Shown: piece by piece, positions 44,765 through 52,211 of the stretch
Layout of the letters: each line of letters begins with the position of its first letter
Numbering within the stretch: position 1 is the first letter of the stretch
DNA from: Virgisporangium aurantiacum
GTDB lineage: Bacteria; Actinomycetota; Actinomycetes; Mycobacteriales; Micromonosporaceae
Direction of reading: 5' to 3'
DNA length: 64,000 nucleotides
Assembly: GCF_016863635.1 (NCBI RefSeq)
Contig: NZ_BOPG01000076.1
Span: 1 to 64,000 of the forward strand
Translations under genes and position numbers: made by a program
Notes under the pieces: model-generated
What the model was told of the DNA's origin: nothing
Database searches by the model: none
What the model saw: only the letters and a program-made list of their open reading frames with translations

Positions 44765-46700
44765 TGAACACCCCCCGCGCGATCGCCCCGTGCGTACCGT
44801 CGGGTGCCGCGCCGGCGCCGTTGGCGAGGACGGCCGGCACACCGGCCTCCCGCAGCAGGATGGCCAGGTGTGAGAGGACCGACCCCTGTTCGAAGACGAA
44901 GCCCGCCACCGCTCCGATGAGGAGGGACAGCACCGCGTAGGGCCGGCGGGCCAGGATGATCGGCGCGGCCGGCGCGGCTCTGACCCGCTCGAGGAGCGCC
45001 GCCAGTTCGGCGGAGTCGGGCATCCGCGGGGCGGTTCCGATGCTGACCGCCGGCCCGATCGAGAGCCGGCTGAGCGCCTCGTCGTCGTGCAGGTTCAGCA
45101 CCGGGCCCGAGGCCGACCCCGCCGAGATCACGGTGCCCGAGCGGACGACGACCCGGTGGTCCGCGCTCAGCGCCGAGTAGTCCAGGAAGACCGGTGTCCC
45201 GCCGCTGAGCGCCCACTCGACCGCCACCTGCCCGTACCGGTCGTGCATGAGGCCGGTGAACGCGCGGATCCGCGCCAGATGCGGCAGCAGCGGCGCCGCG
45301 TCGGGATCGGCGCGGGTGCTGCCGTCCGTGCCGCCGTCCGTGCCGCCGTCTGGGCCGACGAGCAGGGTCTTCGCCCCGGCGGTGCCGCGGTTGAGCGCGA
45401 GCAGCCCGTCCGGGGTGTACTCCACGACGAGGCCGTCGTCCTGCAGCCGGGAGATCATGGCGAGCTCGCCGCGGATGTAGTCGCGCACGAGCACCGCCTG
45501 CGGCCGGGTGGACCGGGTGTCGGGCCCGGCGATGGCCCGGACCCGGTCGACCACGTCGCGTTTGGGCACGACGAGCTGCCGGATGGTCTCGCCGACGTCG
45601 AGCAGGCACTCGTCGCTGGGACCGGCGTCCAGGGCCGACGCGAACCGGCGGCGCGCCCCAGGGTGGTCCAGCGCCCGGCCGGTGAAGCCGACCACCCAGC
45701 CGGTCGTGGTGGCCACCCCGTGCCGGCGGGCCAGCCGGTTGGCCGGGCCCCGCTTGGCGGTGAAGGCCGCGTACACGTCGGCGACGTCGGCGAGCGGGGC
45801 GCCGTCCGGGGGCTCCTGGTGGTACAGCCGGCGGATCCAGAACTCGGGAGCCGACGCCCGGACCGCGCGGCGCCTGGCCGTGACCGGGCGGACCTGGAGG
45901 ATCCACACGCCACCGGCGTCGGCGGCCCATTCGACGTCGACGTCGTGGCCGAACCGGTCGCGCAGCGCCCGGGTCAGGCGCACGACGTCGGCGAGGGCAC
46001 CGTCATGGCCGTCGGTCAGCGAGCCGGACGTGACGCCGGCGGGTGCCTCGGTGCCGGCGACGAGCCCGTCGGCGGTGCCGGACACGTACTCCACCAGCAC
46101 CTCCCGCGGGTCGCCGTCGAGCCCGGAGAAGGCGACCCCGGCGAGCCGCGCCTCGACGAACCGCTGGACGATCACCGCCAGCCCGGGGGCGGCGGTGAAT
46201 TCGCCCGCCCGGACCCGGGCCGCGACCGCGGTCGGCCCGTAGTAGGAGCGCCAGCACTCCGCCACCGCCGCGGCCACCCCGTCGACGCCGCGGACGCCCA
46301 GGACGCTGCGGTAGACGCCGGCCATGCTGTGGTGCGGGCCGTCCTCGGCCAGGCCCGACGAGCGGACGGCGAAGGTGGCCCGGTCGGCGTCCGGGAACAC
46401 CTCGCCGAGTCGTCCGGTAAGCCGGTGACGCAGCGTCCCGGTCACCCGCAGGTCCGCGGTCGCCGCCTCGATCCGCTCCATCGCGTCGGTGAGGAACGCC
46501 CCGACCGTCGACCGGGTCTCCCGCATGACTGCCTCCACCCGGGCGGACCGGGCACCGAACGCCGTCCGGAACTCGTCGACGGGAATCACCATCGCGTCGG
46601 GGACGGGGAAGGCTCCCGCGACGCCGGCGAGCGCAGCGAACTTGCGGCCGACCCCCGCCACGTCCACCGGGTCGTGGAGGCCGGGAAGCCCAACCTGCAT
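44754..46700 (-). CDS. PEP-synthase/rifampin-phosphotransferase-like enzyme
   Basis: 648 residues from ATG 46700 (GAGGAGG upstream). The N-terminal ATP-grasp domain has FAVRSSGLAEDGPHHSMAGV (residues ~105-125) and VDVEWAADAGGVWILQVRPV (~255-275). The C-terminal PEP-utilising mobile domain has EQGSVLSHLAILLREAGVPA with the phospho-carrier His near residue 615. The PEP/pyruvate TIM-barrel domain of true PEP synthase is absent, so it is like the rifampin phosphotransferases and ATP-dependent phosphoryl-transfer enzymes of natural-product pathways. A low-complexity GGTDGGTDGST loop lies near residue 455. It may phosphorylate the product or an intermediate. Confidence 0.85.
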   Translation of the reverse strand: MQVGLPGLHDPVDVAGVGRKFAALAGVAGAFPVPDAMVIPVDEFRTAFGARSARVEAVMRETRSTVGAFLTDAMERIEAATADLRVTGTLRHRLTGRLGEVFPDADRATFAVRSSGLAEDGPHHSMAGVYRSVLGVRGVDGVAAAVAECWRSYYGPTAVAARVRAGEFTAAPGLAVIVQRFVEARLAGVAFSGLDGDPREVLVEYVSGTADGLVAGTEAPAGVTSGSLTDGHDGALADVVRLTRALRDRFGHDVDVEWAADAGGVWILQVRPVTARRRAVRASAPEFWIRRLYHQEPPDGAPLADVADVYAAFTAKRGPANRLARRHGVATTTGWVVGFTGRALDHPGARRRFASALDAGPSDECLLDVGETIRQLVVPKRDVVDRVRAIAGPDTRSTRPQAVLVRDYIRGELAMISRLQDDGLVVEYTPDGLLALNRGTAGAKTLLVGPDGGTDGGTDGSTRADPDAAPLLPHLARIRAFTGLMHDRYGQVAVEWALSGGTPVFLDYSALSADHRVVVRSGTVISAGSASGPVLNLHDDEALSRLSIGPAVSIGTAPRMPDSAELAALLERVRAAPAAPIILARRPYAVLSLLIGAVAGFVFEQGSVLSHLAILLREAGVPAVLANGAGAAPDGTHGAIARGVFSVG

Positions 46701-46710
46701 GCGATCCTCC

Positions 46711-48018
46711 TCAGCGGCCCGGGCGAAGGCCGGCCGCCGTCTCGTGCATCCGACGGATGTCCTCCGGGCGGCCGGCCTGGATGTCGGGGTAGCGGCCGGC
46801 CCCGTGCGCGTACGGCCGGTGGAGCCGGATCAGGGCGTCGACCTTCTCGCGGGCGATCCCGTTCCGGAACGCCGACCTCGCGAGGATCGGCAGCTCGATC
46901 CGCTCGTTGGCGGCCGGGTCGCGCACGGTACCGGCCGGATCGAGGCCGGCGGCCACCCGCTCGAGCTCCTCCAGGAACCGTCGTCGCAGCAGTGTGATGC
47001 CCGCGTCGGCCCGGCCGAGGTGCTCGGTCGTGCGGTCCGCCGTCTCGCCCTGGCCGACCCAGGCGGCGAAGTCCTGGTTCATCGGGTGGCCGGTGAGCAT
47101 CCGGCCGGTCGACCCGTCGGTCAGCGGCCCGTACCAGTACGGGAGCAGGTCCGGGTCCTGGCCCGAGCCGGGGACGTCGTCGGGAAGCACAGCGTAGTGG
47201 CGGGTGATGTTGAGGGTGCGGGTGTCGTCCATCGGCACCCGCCACTCCACGGTGCGGCCGGTCATCAGCGTGTACGGCCAGAGGCAGAGCATCCCGCCCT
47301 CGGTGACGCTGTTCGAGCGGGAGACCGGCCGGACCTCGGGATCGCCGTCGGTGACCTCCCGGCCGCAGATGAACCCGAAGTCGAACTCGGCGAAGTCGAC
47401 GGTGAGGTGGGCGCCGGCCCGGCGCGGCGTGCCCGGCTCGTGCTGTTCGGCCGTCCAGTTGGAGTGCAGCCACTCGAAGTGGACGGGGTCCATCCCGTTC
47501 TCGTGGCACTGGAACCAGTTGCACGGCAGCTCCGTGATCATGATCTCGGTGAAGCCCTGGTTCCAGCCGAACATCTCGAAGTTGGGCAGCAGCGGCGCCG
47601 GATCGGGGCCGAGGTAGGCCCAGACGAGCCCGCCGAGGGTCTGCGTCGGGTAGGCGTCGACCCGCACCTTGGCGGCGAACCCGGGCCGCCCGCCGGCCTC
47701 CTCGAACGGCTGCTCGGTGCAGCGGCCGCCGCCGTCGAACGCCCAGCCGTGGTACGGGCACCGGAGCTGGTCGCCGTCCACCCAGCCGTAGCTGAGATCG
47801 GCGCCCCGGTGCGGGCATCCCCGACCGATGAGCCCGTGGCTGCCGTCGCGCCGGACAAACAGCACGAGGTCCTCACCGAGCAACCTGACCGCCTTGACGC
47901 GCCGCTCGCGCAGCTCCAGGACGGGCGCGACCGGATGCCAGTACCGGCGCAGCAGCTCGCCCATCGGGGTGCCGCGACCGACCCGCGTCAGCCGCTCGTT
48001 GCGCTCAGCCGAGAGCAT
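46711..48018 (-). CDS. Rieske non-heme iron oxygenase
   Basis: 435 residues. Rieske 2Fe-2S site C-x-H...C-x-x-H in GRGCPHRGADLSYGW and LRCPYHGWAFDG (residues ~67-92). The mononuclear iron site is ENGMDPVHFEWLH near residue 175, with the D-x-x-H-x(4)-H ligands. The long C-terminal domain resembles the VanA/phthalate-type oxygenase family. It would hydroxylate, desaturate or demethylate an intermediate with electrons from a reductase that is not in the window. It ends 10 bases before the PEP-utilising gene. Confidence 0.93.
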   Translation of the reverse strand: MLSAERNERLTRVGRGTPMGELLRRYWHPVAPVLELRERRVKAVRLLGEDLVLFVRRDGSHGLIGRGCPHRGADLSYGWVDGDQLRCPYHGWAFDGGGRCTEQPFEEAGGRPGFAAKVRVDAYPTQTLGGLVWAYLGPDPAPLLPNFEMFGWNQGFTEIMITELPCNWFQCHENGMDPVHFEWLHSNWTAEQHEPGTPRRAGAHLTVDFAEFDFGFICGREVTDGDPEVRPVSRSNSVTEGGMLCLWPYTLMTGRTVEWRVPMDDTRTLNITRHYAVLPDDVPGSGQDPDLLPYWYGPLTDGSTGRMLTGHPMNQDFAAWVGQGETADRTTEHLGRADAGITLLRRRFLEELERVAAGLDPAGTVRDPAANERIELPILARSAFRNGIAREKVDALIRLHRPYAHGAGRYPDIQAGRPEDIRRMHETAAGLRPGR

Positions 48019-48068
48019 CCGGCGTCACCCCGCCCTTCCCGTTCCGGTGACGCCGCACCGCGTGCTCG

Positions 48069-49007
48069 TCAATCCGTGAGCCCCAGTTCGTTGAGTCCTT
48101 TGTGGACGAAGTCGCCCCAGGTCGCGTCGGACACCACCGTGTTGCCGTCGCCGTCCATCCACCACTGCGGGTCCTCGTGGTTCGGGTGGACGAACAGGAC
48201 CGACGACCAGCGCTCGACGCTGGTCGCCAGCGGCGACCGGTGCACCCGGTGCGTCGACGGCCGGACCCGCCCGCCGGACGCCGTGGACAGCATCCGCCCG
48301 ATGTTGAACAGCAGCACGTCGGTTCCCTGGATCACCGGCTCCACCCACGTGCCGTCGTTGAGCACGTACTGCAGCCCGCCCTCCGACGGCGGGAGCTGCA
48401 CGCCGACCATCTGGATGCCGGAGTGCTCGTGCGCCAGCACCTCCCGTCGGTCCGGGTCCCGGTAGTGGATGACGCGCAGGATGCTCGAGTACGCCGACAG
48501 ATCCAGCTTGGGCGGCTCGCCCGGCAGCAGCTCCAGCACCACCCCGCCGAGTGCCTGCGCGACCCGGAACGCGGTCTCGAACAGGAACCGGGAGTGGTCG
48601 GCGAGATCGGGGAACGCCGTGAGCATTGCCGCCGCGCCCGGCGGCACGTCGTCCAGCATGGCGCCACTGACGTGCATGAACTCCTTCGGGTCGGGAACGC
48701 CCGCGGCCAGCCGGGGAACCTCTGATTCGAAGGGGAAGAATCCGTGGTTGCCGCCCGGGGTCGCCTGCGGGGTCTTCGCCGTGGCGAACTCCGCGAGCGA
48801 CGGCGAGGTCGATTTCAGGGCGGCGTCGAAGGCCTTGTAGAGCCGGTCGACGCGGGCACCGATCGACGGCATCTCCAGCGCCATGAAGCCCCACGTGTCG
48901 AGCTGCTCGCGGAAGCGCCCGAGGTTCCGGTGCGCGTCCTCTTCGATGCTCTCCATCCGGAGTTCGGGAACCTCGCCCTGAAGTCGCATCGGTACCACGT
49001 CTGTCAT
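48069..49007 (-). CDS. Fe(II)/2-oxoglutarate enzyme with HxG facial triad (putative halogenase)
   Basis: 312 residues from ATG 49007 (frame open to 49022). The fold is isopenicillin-N-synthase-like: FMALEMPSIGARVDRLYKAF at the N-terminus, YSSILRVIHYRD, then the iron site AHEHSGIQMVGVQLPPSEGG. Aligned without gaps to the usual H-T-D-x-G...GGLQ block, the ligand Asp becomes Gly (H195-S-G197). The distal His is H253 (STHRVHRSP) and the 2OG-binding Arg is R266 (ERWSS). Loss of the Asp carboxylate opens a halide site and marks Fe/2OG halogenases such as SyrB2, WelO5, BesD and the nucleotide halogenase AdeV. It may therefore chlorinate an intermediate; reading the motif as H193-E-H195 is an alternative. 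Confidence 0.85.
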   Translation of the reverse strand: MTDVVPMRLQGEVPELRMESIEEDAHRNLGRFREQLDTWGFMALEMPSIGARVDRLYKAFDAALKSTSPSLAEFATAKTPQATPGGNHGFFPFESEVPRLAAGVPDPKEFMHVSGAMLDDVPPGAAAMLTAFPDLADHSRFLFETAFRVAQALGGVVLELLPGEPPKLDLSAYSSILRVIHYRDPDRREVLAHEHSGIQMVGVQLPPSEGGLQYVLNDGTWVEPVIQGTDVLLFNIGRMLSTASGGRVRPSTHRVHRSPLATSVERWSSVLFVHPNHEDPQWWMDGDGNTVVSDATWGDFVHKGLNELGLTD

Positions 49008-49143
49008 TCGCGAAACCGCCAATCCGGTACGTGGGGCGGGAGATGGTCAACTGCTCGCCTCGCGCAGTCGCACAGCGGGAGGTCCTACACGATCCTTCAA
49101 AATGCTCCGGCGGCGCGCACGTCACCTCTTCCAGTGACCGGCC

Positions 49144-49935
49144 TCATGCCACGTGCAGGCCACCGTCGACGGTGAGGTTCGCACCGGTGATCCAGCCGGC
49201 TGCGGGCGAACAGAGGAACGTCGCGGCCAGCGCGATGTCGTCCGGGGTGCCGGTGCGGCCGAGCGGGATCCGTTGCGGCGAATCGGCGAACGCGCGGTGA
49301 CTGTCCTCTTCGGACAGTCCCAGCATGTTGGTCGTCACACCGGCGGTCCGCACCGGTCCCGGGCCGATCGCGTTCACCCGCACGCCGTACGGGCCCCACT
49401 CCCGCGCCCAGCTACGCGTGAGCGACACGATGCCCGCCTTCGCCGCGCCGGCGTGGCTGTAGCCGGGGAATCCCCGCTCCGCCTCGGGGACGACGACGTT
49501 GAGCACCACGCCGGACGACCGCTCGATCATCGCGCCGACGAACGCGCGGGTGACCAGCATCGTGCCGACGAGGTCGATGTCGACGACGGTGCGGAACGCC
49601 CGCTGGGTCATCCGTTCGGCGGGCATCCTGAAGTTCCCCGCGGCGTTGTTGACGAGCACCGTGGCGGCGCCGTACCGGTTCCGGACGAAGGCGGCCAGCT
49701 CCGCGATCCCGGCCTCGTCCCGGACGTCGCAGGCGTACCAGTCGCACCGCCCGCCGGGTCCGTCGTCGATGGTGGCGCACGCCTCTTCGAGCCGGCCCGG
49801 TTCGCGTCCGGTGATGACCACGTCGCATCCGTGGCGCCGGAACCGTTCCGCGATGCCGCGACCGATCCCCGACGCGCCGCCGGTCACCACCGCGACCGCG
49901 CCGCCGAGCAGGTCCGGTGCGAAGGTGTCGGTCAT
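49144..49935 (-). CDS. SDR-family reductase of the 2,4-dienoyl-CoA reductase type
   Basis: 263 residues from ATG 49935, overlapping the LanB-like stop (ATGA). Rossmann motif VVTGGASGIGRGIAERFRRH, NNAAGNFRMPAERMTQRAFR (the NNAAGNF form is typical of DECR-like SDRs), GYSHAGAAKAGIVSLTRSWA and RVNAIGPGPVRTAG. The canonical Tyr four residues before the catalytic Lys is absent, as in DECR enzymes. It likely reduces an enone or dienoyl thioester, fitting the KR-DH PKS upstream. A 136-base gap separates it from the Fe/2OG gene, the largest gap in the operon. Confidence 0.88.
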   Translation of the reverse strand: MTDTFAPDLLGGAVAVVTGGASGIGRGIAERFRRHGCDVVITGREPGRLEEACATIDDGPGGRCDWYACDVRDEAGIAELAAFVRNRYGAATVLVNNAAGNFRMPAERMTQRAFRTVVDIDLVGTMLVTRAFVGAMIERSSGVVLNVVVPEAERGFPGYSHAGAAKAGIVSLTRSWAREWGPYGVRVNAIGPGPVRTAGVTTNMLGLSEEDSHRAFADSPQRIPLGRTGTPDDIALAATFLCSPAAGWITGANLTVDGGLHVA

Positions 49936-52211
49936 GTCACCGCCCCGGGCCGACCGTCGACCGCCACCATCCGGAATTCGCTGGTGTAGCGGTCCCGCCG
50001 CGGGTCGCAGAGCCACAGCCCGCCGAAGTCGGGCAGCATCTCCTGGAACCTGACCTCGGCCTCGGGCGGCAGCCGGCGGACCAGCCGCAGCACGTTCCCC
50101 ACCAGCAGCCCGCTGTCGAGGTCGCAGAAGACCGGCTTGCGCTCACCGGGAACCCAGACGAACACGAACCGGCACAGGCCACCGGCCCTGAGGTTGGCGA
50201 CGAGCCGACGCTCGCCGCCGGCCGCCGGTACGCCGGTGAGCATCCGCGCGGCGGTCAGCCGCCACGTCTCCCGGTTGACGACGACCCGGTCGATGACGAC
50301 GCGCGGCGTGTACGGCGCCGGCGCGAAGGGGTGGAACGCGTTTCCGACCAGGAACGACAGCAGCTCGCCGATGAACTCGACGAAGGGTGCGACGGGGTCG
50401 CCGTGGTGGTCCACGACGACGACGTCGCCGTCTCGGGCGACGGCCTCCAGGCGCGCCACGGGAATCCGGGGGACGTCGGCCGGCAGCACGTCCTGCGGCT
50501 CCAGCGACCAGTACACGAACCGGTCCGGCACGTCGACGGTCAGCGGCGGGTACCCGCGGGCGCTGATGCCCGGCCAGTGCGTGGGGAACGCGGGCACGAA
50601 CCGCCGCCCGTGGTCGAACGTCCGGGCGACGAGCGCCTCGATCTGGCCCGGATGCGCCTGGTTGCGGACGAACACCCGGTTGTCCAACGTGTTCACCGCG
50701 ACGTGGATCTCGCCGATGACCCACCGGAAGTCGCCCCGGTTGGCGGCGTCCTCGCCGGCCGCGGCGAGCATGACGTCGGGGCTGTGGATCCGGGCGGCGG
50801 TCCATCCCGGTCCGGGCGCCCCGAACGCGTCGGTCCAGGCGTCCGCGATCGTCCCGGACCGCACGCGCTGCTCCCGCTCCCCGCTCCCCGCGCCGAGGAT
50901 CTTCGCGACGCGCGCCTGCAGCTCCCGGACGACCCGGGTGAGCAGGCCGCTGGACCGCGGGGACAGCTCCGGCGCGAGCTCCGCGAGCAGCATGGCGACG
51001 GGCAGCCGGCTGCCCTCGCGGCCCAGTACCGCCGCGGCGGCGGCGCGCGTCTCCTCCGCCACCCGCCACGTGATCCACCGGCAGCAGCGCAGCAGCAGCT
51101 CCAGCGGACGGGCCAGCTCGGCGATCGCACCGCCGCCCAGCCGGACGTCGCGGTCGACGACCGTGTCCATCCACACCACTCCCCGGCCGTCGGGCCGGGT
51201 CAGTTTCCCGTGCCAGGCCGGCGCGGCGGTGAGCTCCTCGACGAGCGTCGTGAGCCCGGTGAGCCGCTCGGCCAGCTCCTCCGGCGCGCGGGTCGTCGCC
51301 AGGTGCCGTCGCCGGCGGTCGAGCGCCGCCAACCGGTCCAGGTAGCGGGTCCTCGCCGGGCTGTCAGGCAGTGCGCGCAGCCGGTCGGCCAGGGCCGTCT
51401 CCATCAGGTCGTCGAGCGGCAGGTCGAGCGTCCACCGGGCGCCGCCCCGCTCGACCAGCCGGGCGAGGATCGACCGGATCTCCAGCACCGAGGCGAACCC
51501 CAGCGCCGGATGGGACTCCCGCACCCGGCGCAGCACCTGCTCCGGCGTGCTCCGGCCGTCGCAGTGGAGCAGCACGGCATGCTCCTCCGCGTCGAGCCGC
51601 ACCGGGCGGCGACGGGGAAGCACCAGCCGGTCGGGCAGCAGGACCGCCGACGGGTCCCGCGTCGGGCACAGGTGGGCACGGATGTCCGGGTCACCGCTCC
51701 ACCGCCGGGCCAGGCGCTCGATCGCCCACGCCTCGAAGTGCACGCTGCGGCTCGCCTCGGCGCCGCCGCCGTGAACGGAGACGACGCCGGGGTCGTCGGG
51801 CGCCAACCGACCCCAGGCGATCGGGCCGAAGAAGCCGATGGTGTCGTTCTTCACCGTGTACCGCTGGACGTAGCGGGCCAGCTGGATCTCCCGCTTGCGG
51901 CGGTGGCGCAACGGCGCCGGCCCGTGCGCGAGGCGGGCCGCGTAGTCGGCCAGCCAGTTGCTCATCAGCGGCAGGTTCTGCCACGTCACCGCCTCGCGGA
52001 AGCGCGGCGTGCGGACAATCGCCGCGAGGCGGTCGCTGGCCCGGCCCGCGCTGGCCCGGCCGTCGCTGGCCGGGCGGTCGGCGGCCCCGGCCGCGGTGCC
52101 GGTGTCGGCGAGCTCCAGCACGAGCCGCGCCGGCCATCCGGCACTGCGCAGGGCGGTCACCGGCCAGAGCGCCCACTCCGCGCCGATCGGGACGAGTGCC
52201 GCGTCGGTCAC
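49932..52211 (-). CDS. Stand-alone LanB-like protein (glutamylation-type domain without elimination domain)
   Basis: 759 residues from GTG 52211 (overlaps the PKS stop). Family blocks: VQRYTVKNDTIGFFGPIAWG near residue 105, AFPTHWPGISARGYPPLTVD near 545, RVVIDRVVVNRETW near 650, EMLPDFGGLWLCDPRRDRY near 730. It ends after the tRNA-glutamate transfer domain and there is no SpaB-type elimination partner nearby. LanB domains bind aminoacyl-tRNA; short LanB-like enzymes either glutamylate Ser/Thr or, as PEARLs, add an aminoacyl group to a peptide C-terminus. In a PKS/NRPS operon it probably acts on a carrier-bound or free non-ribosomal intermediate. Confidence 0.87.
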   Translation of the reverse strand: MTDAALVPIGAEWALWPVTALRSAGWPARLVLELADTGTAAGAADRPASDGRASAGRASDRLAAIVRTPRFREAVTWQNLPLMSNWLADYAARLAHGPAPLRHRRKREIQLARYVQRYTVKNDTIGFFGPIAWGRLAPDDPGVVSVHGGGAEASRSVHFEAWAIERLARRWSGDPDIRAHLCPTRDPSAVLLPDRLVLPRRRPVRLDAEEHAVLLHCDGRSTPEQVLRRVRESHPALGFASVLEIRSILARLVERGGARWTLDLPLDDLMETALADRLRALPDSPARTRYLDRLAALDRRRRHLATTRAPEELAERLTGLTTLVEELTAAPAWHGKLTRPDGRGVVWMDTVVDRDVRLGGGAIAELARPLELLLRCCRWITWRVAEETRAAAAAVLGREGSRLPVAMLLAELAPELSPRSSGLLTRVVRELQARVAKILGAGSGEREQRVRSGTIADAWTDAFGAPGPGWTAARIHSPDVMLAAAGEDAANRGDFRWVIGEIHVAVNTLDNRVFVRNQAHPGQIEALVARTFDHGRRFVPAFPTHWPGISARGYPPLTVDVPDRFVYWSLEPQDVLPADVPRIPVARLEAVARDGDVVVVDHHGDPVAPFVEFIGELLSFLVGNAFHPFAPAPYTPRVVIDRVVVNRETWRLTAARMLTGVPAAGGERRLVANLRAGGLCRFVFVWVPGERKPVFCDLDSGLLVGNVLRLVRRLPPEAEVRFQEMLPDFGGLWLCDPRRDRYTSEFRMVAVDGRPGAVT

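Noticed and set aside
45330-45360. Short tandem repeats CCGTCCGTGCCG in the PEP-utilising gene
   Set aside because: They encode a GGTD linker and are too few and short to be a regulatory or CRISPR repeat.
45087-46997. 636-codon plus-strand frame opposite the PEP-utilising enzyme gene
   Set aside because: Antisense shadow; the minus strand carries the ATP-grasp and phospho-His motifs and a good RBS.
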